Below, piece by piece: positions 1-12,019 of a stretch of 64,000 bases of DNA. The stretch covers positions 1,240,001 through 1,304,000 of the forward strand of contig JADNRZ010000011.1 of the NCBI GenBank assembly GCA_015501605.1. The letters are read 5' to 3'. The position numbers and the translations under genes were made by a program. The stretch's first letter is position 1, and the number at the start of each line of letters is the position of its first letter. The notes beneath the pieces were generated by a model, which ran no database searches, was not told the origin of the DNA, and worked only from the letters and a program-made list of their open reading frames with translations. The stretch comes from Panaeolus papilionaceus (lineage: Eukaryota > Basidiomycota > Agaricomycetes > Agaricales).

Positions 1-8
1 CGAGAGCT

Positions 9-823
9 TTAGACCTTCTCGTGCAGCGAGACGGACGACTTCTCGGCGGTCTCGGGGACAGATTTTGGTGCCTCAGTTGGCGTTGATGAGGAGGCTTTGA
101 AGAGGACGAAAGCGGCGATGAGACCGAAGAAGACAGCTATCCATGGGAAGACAGCAAGGAGACGGACTGAAGGTAAATTGCTGTCAGCACCTAAATGAAT
201 TGATAGCATCACTTCGAATTACTTACGATAGTCGATGTTCTTGTAGAATGCCTTCGCACCCACACGAGCGGCCACAAGAGGTGCAACCACTGAGTTCGGA
301 AGTTGAACGCTACCGAGGAATGCCTTGACCGATGGTCCTCGGTTGGCAAAGAAGTATGTGTAGGGGATCATCGATGCGATAATAACGACGACACTGAAGA
401 GCACTGCAAGGGATTGCTGACGAAGGGTCCTCAGCGACAGGTCGCGAGTGCTAGGGAGGAAGCTGAGACCAGCGGAAGCGGAGGAGAAGAGGGCGAGAAG
501 GACGGCTCCAGCAGCGGCACCAGCTCCAGCTCCACGAACATCTATGGCTCTCGTTAGGTTTGTTAGCAGATGCTTCGAACGAAGTAAATACCTTTGATGC
601 TGATGTCGAGGGTAGTACCTGCAGGAGCGAATTTCTGCAGGCCATCGACATTCTTCTTCGACTCGATCAGTGCATTGAGAGCTGCGAATGATATCAGTAC
701 AACTGGAGAAGAAGAAAAACCTGTTCGAAACGACGTACCGACTCCACCAGCAATAACACCAAAGGCGGCTGCGAGCCCGAGGGTAATGAGCCGAGGCACA
801 AAGAGAGGACCTGAGGAAGACAT
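9..823 (-). CDS. Small multi-pass membrane protein, four exons
   Basis: Spliced model: exons 739-823, 592-681, 227-547 and 9-166, giving 217 residues from the ATG at 823 to the TAA at 9. Introns have GTACGT, GTATTT and GTAAGT donors and CAG or GAG ends, and the phases agree across all joins. Four hydrophobic stretches are visible: about residues 10-28 (LITLGLAAAFGV), one Gly/Ala-rich stretch starting near residue 62, one around LAVLFSVVVIIASM, and one near the C-terminus (LLAVFPWIAVFFGLIAAF). A short polar Ser/Thr/Glu tail follows. This suggests a four-helix integral membrane protein. Small four-helix proteins of the DUF1772 type are common in fungi, but I see no diagnostic motif, so the family is unassigned. 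The gene is complete just inside the left edge. Confidence 0.72.
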
Positions 824-3484
824 TGTGCTTTGTGAGGTGCTAGTGGGGGAGTTGAGTCAAGAGGGAGTAATGGGGACGTGTCCTGACCACTCATTCGACA
901 TGTCCTCACCTCTTTAAAGCTCCAAGGTTCAGACTGAATCTCTGAAAGTCAAAGTCCATTTTCAAGCTTCATAACTCCATATGTATCCCTGCATCGGCTA
1001 CAATCTTGGAGATCTTGTATCAAGGTGGTGAACCTGTCGAGTGTCCATGTGGAACCCTTGTCACGCGATCAAAAACCCACCTAAAAAGTATACTCCTCTG
1101 GATCGACTCTGCCTAAACCACATTGCCCGTGAAATTTATCCCCCTCCTAAGCCATCTCCAAGACAAATTGGTGATACAAACTTGTTGGGAAGCGACTGAG
1201 GGAATTCGTGATGGAATGGTCCACTCGCTGCCAATTTTTTCCAAAGTTTAGAGCATCTTAAAAATGACCAGCCATTTTTCGAGTTTCATCTTCAAAGAAC
1301 GAGGAGAATGATTTTTGCACCAACTCATTAGCAGCAACTTATCTAAACGGTAGCAGCAAAATCAATCGCTTACCTATAATATCTTGGAGATTGTGTACCT
1401 GAGCATTTGCATCGCTTCGACGAAATTCGACGCGCGGGGCCCCGCCTCCTAACCACATATGTTACCACTTTGATTCGTTGACAATTATTGATGTGGAGAC
1501 GGAAATTGCCATCGCCCCATGGGTCATCAAAGGACGCTGCGAGCGCTTGTGGAAATTAGAGGACATGGTTTTGGACACCCTACGAACTACAACTCTCTCT
1601 TCCACAGCATCAGCGACGGACCACGTTTCTTATGTTCCGATATCTATAAATAAGCACATAGCTTATTTTTTTTGAATGGTACGGCGCCATTGACCGACTC
1701 TGATATCGACGATCAATTTCTTTTTTTAAACGGAGCTATCATTCGAAAATAGCATTTGCAACGCGCGGAACTCTACCGTGGCCGCAGCACAACATAGAAG
1801 CTTTCTATATGTTCCATCTCTCCCATTGATGAGTCGATGATGATATTGCGGATGCGCAAAGCGTGGGATGCGGAAAGTTATGTAGAATATCGTACCACCA
1901 TGACCAGTGCCACTCTGCCTGGTTCGCCAGCATTTTCAATTTCAAAGAGTCTTGAAGACGAATTGATTATGAAGGAACTTGAAGGAAGCCGACAAATGTC
2001 AGCAAAAAGAGAACAATAAAGTGACGGAGCTACATATACATTTAGTCTTGCTTTACAAGACAAATATCGGCACGCTCACAGGAACGCAAGTATGCACGCT
2101 TAACTGGCGGTCTCCAGCGGTCTCTGTGGAAAGGCAGGGAGGAAAGGCCGCTTTGCGCAAGCCAAGTGCAAGTGCGTTCAACGGCGGCCACCAAGTTCCA
2201 CGTCTGCATACATCATACTTACTCTCCACCCACGATTTCACAGATAGCCATCACGGAGCTTCGGTGTGTGTACCAGCAGAAATGGAGATCCCTTCTCTAA
2301 TTTTATCATCGGTTCCGACTCACCGACTGAATGAAGCTGCTCCAAGGCGGGACAAGCTTGCGAAATTCGAATGCTATGCTTTGCATTACATTCCTTCAGG
2401 TTGTACTCTGGAACTAAGGCGGATGTATTTGATGTCCTAAGGTCTCTTCATGTTGTAACAACAAGACGACATATCTCACCATTCCCAGAGACCCACCCAG
2501 ACAGAACGCTTACAAACTACACATGGAGCATCGCAGTGATATCACATTTTGACTAGATGAATAACAGGTTACAACATTTAACGTGAGCAGGGTGTCATAT
2601 CCATCGCCACTTTCCTCCAGGTGTTCCCATTCGAATGTTCTCGTTCTCAGCTTTTGTGTACACTTTTATCACAAGCCTCTGGTTAGACGCTGATAAAGAG
2701 CTTAAGGATGATAAATGGACCTCGAAAACCTCATTGAGTCATAGAGACCCTGGGCCATTCCTCAGTTCCTGAGATACAAGGTCAACTGACCAGCGGCGTT
2801 CAACGGCTGCCCCTCATAGACACCGACGGGAGCTCAGCTGTAATAAAAAATTATCACCTGCATGATCATTATCTTCTGGTTGGGTCCTAGCCATAGTTTC
2901 CATGGTCGTGTAAAGGACCTGAGATACCTCTCCAAGGGTCACGGAACGTACTTGGGTGCTTGGCGAGAAACCTAATAAACACGGCATAGAACTCGTGAAA
3001 TGAGATTCACAACATTCAAACCCGAATGTTGTGAAAGATGCTTGATCACAGAATCACGGTCAGGCGGAACCTACGATGGCTGAAAGAAGCCTGCCCGTGG
3101 TGTGCTGGGGTGCGAGTCCCTGCAAGCTTGATCACTGTAATCGGGGCGTGGTTAATTGAAAATGCTCAGGTGACAGAGCTGAGCAAAACCTTAAATTGTA
3201 ACAACCTTTTCGGTCCTTCTCTGTCGAGATGTCGAGCGTCGACGGAATCAACCGCACGCAAAAGGTAGGTAATGGGGATAGAACGTCATAAGACCATCGT
3301 TATCTCCAACGATGATATTCAAAACTCGAAAGCAACACTGCACGCTACAATGACAAATTGGATAAGCAAAAGGTGAATGAAAGAAATAAATCAAATCCAG
3401 AAAACGTGGAGAGCTTAACAAAATACAACGACTCAATAAGGATACAGATAGCAATATGCCATGAATAACGATAAAATAAAACAA
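824..3484. other. Intergenic stretch, no gene supported
   Basis: The longest open frame (plus, 1979-2440) shows no recognisable motif, no sensible intron partners and no coding-like composition. The stretch presumably holds the promoter of the membrane-protein gene at its left end and the 3' region of the chromodomain gene at its right end. I see no transposon or RNA gene. Confidence 0.5.
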
Positions 3485-6400
3485 TCAACTTGAGGGAAGG
3501 TGTGTGCTGGTGACATGGTTGTTGAATTCCTGCAAAGGTCTCTTGTCAATTAAACAGCCGAGGAAAAACAGTCGGAGGGGGCTTACAGCAAGGGTTGTAA
3601 AAGTGGCCTGGCAACTTTCGTTTAGGCCTTCTGTTCTCCAGCCACAGGGGTAAACAAGTTCATGACTGTCTCCCCCCTCATCTTCATGTCCCTGCTTACC
3701 GATCCTCTCCAGCTTATGTTTGGCCTCATCCAGCTCCTCAGTCAGTGCCCCAGTCCGACTCTTCCACTGAGCAATTTCTTTCTCCAACTCCATCACCCTC
3801 GCGTTCCTAACCTGCGCCTCGTTCTCCATATCATATATCCTCTTATCCCGCAAAAACACGTTCTCCCTCTCCTCAGCCAACTTCTTTCGCACCTCAGGTT
3901 CCTCCGCTGCCCGCTTCCTAATTTCATCATTGGTCATGCGATCTTTCTCAATCATGAATTGAGCGGTATTCCGCCAATGCTTGATATCGTCTTCCAACAT
4001 CTGCGTCCGCGCCTCATACATCTGTCTCACAAAGTTGACACCTTGCTTCACCTGACCATCCGCAATATCCGCCCGTTGCTTCAACTGCTTGTTCTCGGCA
4101 ATCGTGTCAGAGACGAACGCAGATGCCCTTGTGTACTGCTCGCGGAAGAATTCACGATCCTTTTCAGCAGATTTCAGGTTGAGCCTGACGGCTTCCATCT
4201 CTGCGCGTAGATTCATCTTCTCGAGCTCCCACTCTGAACGTTCGTTAGTCCATTGAAGTTGTAAGGCTGCGAGGTCTTGGGATATATGTGAAGCAATGGA
4301 TCCATCTAGGCCTGAGGGAACAGCTTCGTCCAGTTCCATTGGGTGTGAAAGGGGTCCTGTCATGCCATAGTGCTCCTGCTAGCCAAATGCATGAAGAGGT
4401 CAGCACAGTTCATTGATGATAATGTGTGAGCGCTTACGGAATGTTCTTGGGACATGGGTATCAATTCTTCTTGCTCTGGGGGTATAGAGGCCTTATCGCG
4501 TTGGTCAGCTGAAGGTGAATGCTGTTGTAGGGAGTTCGATATTGGCTGAGAAATGGGAGAGGGATGAGATGACTGAGCAAAGAGAAGGCTGATCGGTTAG
4601 AGTTTTCGTGGAATAATGAAAGCACGTACTTGATGATGGGGCAGAGAAGTCGATTCCAGTGGTTTCTCTACATGCTTGCCGTTGGGGTGGTTCCTCTGCT
4701 CCTCTATATCCTGCGTGTTTTCCTCTTCTTCTTGACGCAGGAGTTTAGGGTCTATTGTTCTCGCAGGCTCTTCCTCTTCGCCGAAATCAATAAACTGGTG
4801 CATGGCCTCCAATGAAAGCTGATGGTCGGATTCAGGTGCTGTTGCGGGTAAAGGATGCGACGAAGGGGCAATAGGGTTGGTCGATACATCCTCCATTTGT
4901 CCACCCTCCTCATCAGCCTCATCAATTGCAGGCGGCGGCTGTGGTGGGGGTGGTCTCGATTTAGCTTGAGCGATATCTAGGAGACTCCTGGGTTTCGCAT
5001 TAGAAGCTAACCCAGAACCCGCATCTAGCGGCTCTCGCTCCTTCTCCTTCCTCTTCGGAGCAGCGGCAATCTGCTGCCCTCTCTGAACAACCTCTGATCC
5101 CCAGATCTCTGACGCACTAGGTTCTCTAGAATGAGAAAGGGCTCTCTTCTTACCCTTATCCTTTGCAGGAATAGTTTCAGATTCGACGACGACAGGACGT
5201 TGCTTCGCCTTGGCAGCTTTGCTCTTCTCCGGTGTGTCAAATTGCTCAATGGAACTGAGTGGCGGGTCGTCGTCATCTGTCGTGAGCCTCTTCCCTTTAT
5301 GTGGCTGGGAGCTGTCTTCGTCGATCGTTTCAGGGATAGAGTTTTGCAAGTAAGGGTGGAAAACCTGGGGATCAAGTGTGGGTATCGGGCGGAGCGTTTT
5401 CCGGGATGGACCAGCCATTGGAACTTTGTCGACCGATGGTTGCTTTGCAAGTGGCGTACGGCATTGCATTTTAATCTTGCGGGTGCTCGTCTTTTTGTAA
5501 GGGGGTGTAGCAGGTGGAGGAGGTGTATTTGCCGATGATGGTGAATTGACATCGGGAGGTTCCATCGACGGCGAAGAAAACTCTGTTTCGGGGACGACGT
5601 CCTGGGAATCGTTGTTCGCCTTGTTGGCCGGCTTATGCTGGGCGCTGTCGGGTTTGTGAATCTGAGCCCTTCTTCGTAGTTCCTCTTCAGCTGCAGCTAC
5701 TTCACGATCAAAGATTGAGAGCCGATGGAGACTCCTAGGAGAAAGGACGGCCCTGCGTGCCTTCTCTTCACCATCCCAAAACACTGAACGCTCTTCCACA
5801 GGTGTGGCGTGACCTCGGGAAGGACTGGACGACCGGAGAAATAGGCGCTGCTCCTGCTGCTCGTCAGAATCAGGGGTGACAACTGGTAGTCTCTTCTTGG
5901 TCAATGTTCGCTTGCGGCCCTCAAAAATGCTTGACCTTGAGTCCGTTTGCCGCGATAGAGGTGCTGGCTTCGCTGTGGGTAGCCGCATTTCTTTATCTGG
6001 GATGTCTTCTGTCGGTCGCGTTCTACCACCAGGCTTTTTGCTAGGCCCAGGTTGATTGTGTCCATTCTTCGAAGAACCAGCCACACCGTTCCTTTGCGCA
6101 TTCCCATTGGGAGGTGGTGCTAAATCTTCTCTCTCACTGGAGGCTCCAGGACTCGAGAGCGCCTGCTCGACTAAACGCTCTTCGTCTTCGTCCCTCTCCT
6201 CCGCTACATTCACCCTGGGAGGCATACGGTGACGAGGGCTAACAGTCATCATACCGCCAGGCCGAGGTGCCAGTACGGGTTGTTGAAGCCTTTGAGCCGT
6301 CTTGGAAGGTACTGCTGGCGAAACCATTTCAGCCTTGAGAGGTGAAGACTGGGCAACCTTCCGCTTCTTCGCCGGCGGTATCGTTTTCCGTTGAACTATT

Positions 6401-7068
6401 TCTGCCTGTTCGTCCGCGTCGACATCGATTACGGGGACATTGGCAGAAGTATGTGTACTGGACACCTCAGCATGTTTCCTCTTGTTTCCAGCTTTCTTGG
6501 ACTTGCTGATCGTTTCCTTGGCTTTCTCAGCCACAGGTTCTGGATCGGGTGATGAATCCGACGATGACTCCTCCTCTTCCTCTCGTATAGGCATTTTAGA
6601 ACTAGACGCACGACGGCCTTTGGTGGCAGTTACTGTTGCAACGGACTCCGAACGCAAAGAACGGGCATTTGCCGTGGACGCCCTAGATTTAGTTGTCGCG
6701 CCAGAAGCGGTTGACTCGCGCGCTGTAGACTTCTTGGACGCGACAGAGTCGCGTTTTTTCACCGATGCTACAGACATTTAGCTTTTACACGTTCGACAGA
6801 GGGAGTAGAACACACATTTCCGTCTCTTTTTGTCCTTCTGCTTTTGCTTCCAGACCATGACGAGATCATCCGTGCAGTCGTGTCGGGGAACCCAGCTCAG
6901 TGGCCAGGGTTTCATAGTTTTCGGGTCAAGGCCATCCCATCGCACTTTGTAGTACCCTGACTTCTCTCCTGTTATCTCTATGACCTCCCACAGCGCCTCC
7001 TCGTCTCCTTCTTGAGGTTCAAACTTTTGCGAGGGTGATGATATCTGAGACTCTTCGTTTGCCGACAT
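3485..7068 (-). CDS. Chromodomain / coiled-coil / C2H2 zinc-finger nuclear protein
   Basis: Spliced model, five exons: 6816-7068, 4630-6767, 4438-4572, 3587-4378 and 3485-3529, giving 1,120 residues. Exon 1 encodes a chromodomain-like fold (about residues 20-75) with the aromatic core YYKVRWDGLD and SWVPR. The large exon 2 is disordered, rich in Ser, Pro and basic patches (KKRK, KKAGNKRK), as in nuclear proteins. Exon 4 is a long heptad-rich coiled coil (about 870-1060). Removing the last 57-nt intron joins C1087-x10-C1098 to H1111-x4-H1116 with 12 residues between, completing a C2H2 finger. The first intron skips an in-frame stop and a second ATG at 6777 that would otherwise look like a separate start. 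A chromatin role is likely from the domains. The exact target is unknown and I recognise no named orthologue. Confidence 0.8.
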
Positions 7069-7297
7069 AATTTTTGTGTCTGAATGATATTTTAGAATCA
7101 ATAATTAACATTTGATGCTCACCCCCTTACCAGATAACAATATCTGAGTGTACCCTCCGGTACGTCGGGGAACGGAAGAGATGGACGAGCAGGACAATGG
7201 CTAGACTCGCTGTTGTCTGTAGCTAAGATTACATCATGCATCATTCTTCCCACGCTTCGACCCGTTGATGAGCCTCATTTGGGACACGTGTTTTAAT

Positions 7298-7379
7298 GGC
7301 CGTGTGGCGAAATGGCATCGCGTCTGACTACGACTCAACGCGAATCAGGAGATTGCAGGTTCGACCCCTGTCTCGGTCA
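7298..7379 (+). tRNA. tRNA-Arg (ACG) with 10-nt intron
   Basis: Cloverleaf: acceptor GGCCGTG against CTCGGTC (one GU pair and one T-T mismatch), D arm, anticodon stem TCTGA/TCAGG, T arm GCAGG-TTCGACC-CCTGT, discriminator A. The anticodon loop contains 17 nt. Removing CTCAACGCGA after position 37 leaves CTACGAA, the anticodon loop of eukaryotic tRNA-Arg(ACG). A T-run follows directly, as a Pol III terminator. An identical inverted copy lies at 9655-9736. Confidence 0.93.
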
Positions 7380-7720
7380 TATTTTTATTCCTTCTGCGAG
7401 GGATCATACTCTCGGCCAAATATGGTCTTCACGGAAGAATCGATGAAGTCATTGAATGTTTAAATCGGACATGCTCTCTTTTGCTGCTTCGCCCATCTAT
7501 TCAATTGATGAACACGATAAAGATGTTCTGGCTTTCACATGTACCAGCGCTACACCGAGAATAGAGAGAGAGCTGAGGACTCGGGGTCGGATCATTATAG
7601 TAATTCAATGCTACAGTGCTATTCAGTACTAGTTCGGTATAGGCCTTTGTAATCGAAGTATGTTACTAAACCCGCAATTGTTTTACCTTGATCAAAATCA
7701 CCCCTTTCATTCCGTCCACC

Positions 7721-9394
7721 ATGTCGTTGGAGAAACCGAGTGCTGCATCGACGTCAACTCGCCTTTACCAGCATGCTCGAAATGTTATGTTTGGCGCCAT
7801 CGGCCTCTATGTCCTCATAGTGGTCCTCGTAATGACGCCTATTGTACAGACGTAGTACGTGACATGTGGCTTTGGGTCTTTTAGTGCAGTTCGAACTGAT
7901 AAATCCCTTAGTGTTTTATATGCACATCATATCGATTTCTTATGGTACAACAAATTCGACCATCCTGAGGACTACGGACTTGCACGTAAGTCGTGTACGC
8001 TGTTTCGAGCCGTTGACATACAGTGCTAACAACGCCGCCCACCACGCCGCCTCGCCACTGTTCATATTACAGCGGGAAAAACTGTCAACCTCCGGCTCAA
8101 CAGCTCTGACGGAACCCAAATCGGAGGATGGTTTATCTTCTCTCAACCCTTCTATCACACTCTCGCATACCCTCCCCCGCCCAACACCGACTTCAGCTTC
8201 CCTCGACAGGAACTCATTCCCAACGCACTGCGTAAAAGCCCTACCATTCTATTTTTACACGGCAATACCGGCACACGAGCACACCCCCTACGCACTACAC
8301 TCTACTCCTCCTTCACTTCACGTCTAAATGCCAACGTCCTAGCAATTGACTACCGTGGGTTTGGTGACAGCGAGGGTCATCCAACCGTGGCTGGCGTATC
8401 GAAGGATGCCAGGGCGGGATGGGACTATCTCATCCAACAGGGCGCAAAACCGGAAGACATTCTCATTCTTGGACATAGTTTGGGAACTGCCATCGGAGGC
8501 TTGCTGTCAGCTGAGCTCGGCCGTGAAGGTATCCATCCTCGGGGCACAGTGTTGATGTCGGTCAGTGTTGTTATTTTTGGCCTGATGAATGTTTGAATGA
8601 ACCTTCGAACTGACGAACAAAACTCATCTTCATCATCTTGAATGTTTGAACTGTTGTTGTTATTACCTAGCCCTTTTCATCAGTGCGCAGGCTCATTGAT
8701 CAATACTACCTGTTCAGCGTTCTGCCACTCTTGAAGCCCCTTCAAACGATACCCCTTGCACCGAGTAAGTGCTAGATGCATTTCTAGCGACGGGGACCAA
8801 GCATTCTGATTTCACAAAAATAGGACTCTTAACATGGTCGTTGGTCCATCGATTCGATACCCTCACCTTGGTCCCGGTATGTGGTTGTCTGGCATCTTCC
8901 GCTGAAACGTCATCATTGATATAAAACCCCTTTTCTAAAAATAGGACATCAAGTCATCTGTCCTCCTCGTCCACGCAGGTGCGCACATCTGATCTTCATT
9001 CAATAATAATATACTGACTAGTGACTTCTAACTCTGCACGTTCATTAAAACAGACGATGACTGGGACATCCCTTCTTCCCATTCGAGTTTGCTTTTCGAC
9101 GCATTCCTCGAACCACATCTCCCTTCTACACCCCATGTTCCCGAAAACCCTCTATCATCGTCAGAGTGGGAGAACTACACCATCCAAGATACCATGAGGA
9201 TTTCGAAACGCAAGGACCTTGTTTCAACGACCCACATACCCGGATTTGGAGTGTACGAGGAAACTAACCCCGAGTTGGTCGCTTTAGAGGGCCGCAAGGT
9301 CGCATTGCTTCGTACGGATCGGGGTAAGCATGATATTGGACGAGTTGAAGGTGTGCAAGATACCATTGGAAGGATGTTTGGTTTTTACGCGTAA
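7721..9394 (+). CDS. ABHD12/BEM46-like membrane serine hydrolase
   Basis: Seven exons: 7721-7851, 7912-7985, 8073-8560, 8671-8764, 8824-8876, 8945-8978 and 9054-9394, giving 404 residues. One N-terminal membrane segment (about residues 23-44) precedes an alpha/beta-hydrolase domain. Visible motifs are the oxyanion-hole strand LFLHGNTGT, the DYRGFGDSEG turn, the nucleophile elbow GHSLGT (Ser204), the acid in HADDDWDIP (about Asp293) and the catalytic His in GKHDIGR (His384), so the triad is complete. Family members of the ABHD12 / BEM46 type hydrolyse lysophospholipids or monoacylglycerols on internal membranes. That substrate is inferred from family, not visible here. The gene lies between two inverted tRNA-Arg genes. 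Two donors are weak (GTCAGT at 8561, GTGCGC at 8979), but phases agree throughout. Confidence 0.86.
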
Positions 9395-9654
9395 CGATCT
9401 TTCCAAGAAAGGTGTAAGGAATGTATATCCCATAGGCTAGTTATCTTCATAAAGTAATTGTGATACCCGGTGGTGTTCTGGAGATCTGTAGTAGTCGACA
9501 CCTTAATTTATATATATAGCTTGTAACGATGTCCATTACCTGTCATACCCCCTTGTAGCTCTGTAATTCCCGCATCTGCTAAAAATGCCCACTTTTGCGA
9601 AACACCGTCGCCAAATAGTCTGGACCCGGGAACCCAAGAGCGCCAAAAAAAATA
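9395..9654. other. 3' flank of hydrolase gene
   Basis: Short AT-rich stretch between the hydrolase stop and the second tRNA-Arg gene, with nothing further recognised. The A-run near 9646-9653 is the Pol III terminator of the minus-strand tRNA. Confidence 0.4.
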
Positions 9655-9736
9655 TGACCGAGACAGGGGTCGAACCTGCAATCTCCTGATTCGCGTTGAG
9701 TCGTAGTCAGACGCGATGCCATTTCGCCACACGGCC
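9655..9736 (-). tRNA. tRNA-Arg (ACG) with 10-nt intron, inverted copy
   Basis: The reverse complement is identical base for base to 7298-7379, including the 10-nt intron CTCAACGCGA. It ends with a T-run on its own strand. Flanking DNA of the two copies is not obviously similar beyond the terminator. Confidence 0.93.
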
Positions 9737-10140
9737 ATGCGTCATGTTGAATCTTTGCTACATACGTCAGCCAAGCAAATTCGAGGACATACTAAATGCG
9801 TAAACGCGCTCAAGTCCACCAATTGTCGGCAGGTTCATATCTTTGGAGCAACCTCTTGCGACTCTGCTTCTCACAGGGTTCAGGGGAGTAGCATCATATG
9901 TGATTGTGCTCTAAAACGTATTTTTACAACACTAAAAGTACACGAAAGTCAACGCAAATGTCCGGAATAAATCAACGGTTAACGAAAGGGGGATGTTGAA
10001 AGAACACGAAAAAACGAAACGAGAGAAGGGGTTGACGTGATCGATGTAAAACATGGAAAACAATAGAAAAAGTAAACGAATGCAAAATCTGAAGTCAGGG
10101 CGAAAAAAAAGAAGGGGCGAAACAAAAGACAAAATCTGAA

Positions 10141-12019
10141 TTAATAACTAAAGCTCCACCTCGTCGAATCAGAACGATACCATGCGTCAAAGTGGGGGTC
10201 ATTGAAAGTGCCGCCAGGCAAGAACGCCTCCAGTTCGGCCTGGGCCATATCCTGAAGTTCTTCCTCTGAGATCTCGAAGCTCGTTTCATCACTGCTTTCG
10301 TCAATGATATTAACGATGAGCCCAGGCGACGATGCCCTCGAAAGCTTAGCTGCCTTCTCCGCGTCATTAACGTGGATGTCCAATTCCTTTAGACCGTTAA
10401 CACCCTTCTTCTGGCGCTCAGCTGCAAAGCCGCCTACGATAAAGTCTAGTTCTTGAGTATTGAGATTTTCGGAGCCCCTGATGCAGAGCGTGCGCAGTTG
10501 TGGGCAAGGGCAAGGGGTAGCGAATGGGACATCTGATGAGGGCGATGATCCTCCTGGTAGAAGCGCTTGAACGGCCTGAATGGACATCCCGCTTAGCTCC
10601 AAATGCTGGAGCTCAGGAAGCGCGTTGAAGAACGCGCGCAATGGTCGAGGGGATGCGTGCATCCCCTTTAGCGTCACGCGCTCCAAAGAAGGAAACGCAG
10701 ATGGCGACTCCTCCGAGTCATCAGAAGTACATGTGACGCATTTCGGAAACCCGCTGCTGCTCGTCGGCGTCGCAACTGCAATCTCATAGCGACCCTGATA
10801 TAGGTCATATGCGATAGGAAAAATATGGTTGTCAAGGGGCGACTCCTTTGTGCCAATGTAGGTCAAAATGCTACCGGCGTCGATCTCCCCTGTCTCTCCT
10901 GGATAATTTGCGTCTTCTACAGTGAGCGACTTGACGTTCCGTGCCTTCAGGAGCTCTAGGGTAATCCGACCTTCAGTTGCGTTGCGATAGCCTACGATAA
11001 CATCGCGCAGCGCTGGGAGTGAGACCGGTTCGTAATCGCGGCCGATATTGTCCGTGTTCAGAGGAAGAGAGGGTCCGGAGTTATTGAGGGACAGTTTCTG
11101 CATAGCGGGACTAGCTTTCAGGAGTTTATGGAATTGATCCAGAGTTGGGCGAACGTCTTCGCAGTGTGAGGCTAGTTCGAGGCTCACAAGAGACTTCGAA
11201 ACGGAGAGTGTTTCATTGAGTGATGTCCAATCGAGATGCACGCCGCGAAGGGAAAGGTGTTTAAGTTTGGGGAAGATGTCGGCTTTCGATGCGCTTTGGG
11301 ACTTCGAAAGGAAGTCGATTCCTCTGCGCTTTGCGGGTTGGAAGTTAGGACAGTAAGCCACAAAGTCATTGCACCTCATGAGTGTCAACGATTCGAGAGA
11401 GGCAGCGCCGTAGTGGGAAAGATAGGGGTTGATGGTCTGGAGGGCACCGCGCATTTGCGCCCAGCTGTCTGTCAGGACGGTAAGACTCCGCCAGCGAGGA
11501 AGATGTGGGATGAGCAAAGAAACGGCCTCCATCATGTTCGACTCTGAGAATTTTGGGATGTAGTCATCTTGCTCCGTTCCATCGTACATCCTATATGACA
11601 AAGGTCAGCGGCCACACGCAGAGCATAAAAATAATAACGCACTCAGACTCCTCAAAATCCCATTCCGGATCCCTAGCATCAATTAGAATGTCGAGAGGAT
11701 ATGATCGGGATCGTGCAAGGTATGAAGCAATATGTCGGGGGTCTATGGTTGGCTTCCAGCTCAGAGAATGGTCGACGAGATCGGCAGAGACGCAGATCTT
11801 TGCCCACAGGCTCAACTGGGATAAAGCAACAGCTCTCCATCTCCTGCATACTGATGATACAACCAGTGGCACTCGAATGCTTTCTGGGGTAATTTCTGGG
11901 GTGTTTTGGTCAGTGCCACTCGATGGCTCTGAGGCGACTTGTGTGCTGAGGGTGAAAATATATGATAGTAGCTCGGTGGGCAGATGGTTGATAGGCGCTG
12001 AGGACCGATAAGAAAACAT
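10141..12019 (-). CDS. F-box protein with leucine-rich C-terminal region
   Basis: Two exons: 11643-12019 and 10141-11590, giving 608 residues. The 52-nt intron (GTGCGT...TATAG) joins GAG E126 across the splice. The N-terminus carries an F-box: INHLPTELLSYIFTLS near residue 10, then VCRRWRAVALSQLSLWAKI near residue 60. The rest has scattered leucine-rich strands (for example LKHLSLRGVHLDW, LQHLELSGMSI), typical of the large family of basidiomycete F-box/LRR proteins that select substrates for SCF ubiquitin ligases. The C-terminus is acidic (ESSDETSFEISEEELQD). The substrate is unknown. Such genes are often expanded and variable between strains. Confidence 0.85.

Noticed and set aside
1979..2440. 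Plus-strand 153-codon frame
   Set aside because: No recognisable domain or codon-use support, and it lies in otherwise empty DNA.
4597..6777. Separate gene starting at the ATG at 6777
   Set aside because: An intron with good ends (GTGTGT...CTGTAG) joins it in frame to the chromodomain exon, and the ATG lies inside that intron.
6440..6781. Plus-strand frame antisense to the chromodomain gene
   Set aside because: Shadow of the Ser-rich coding strand.
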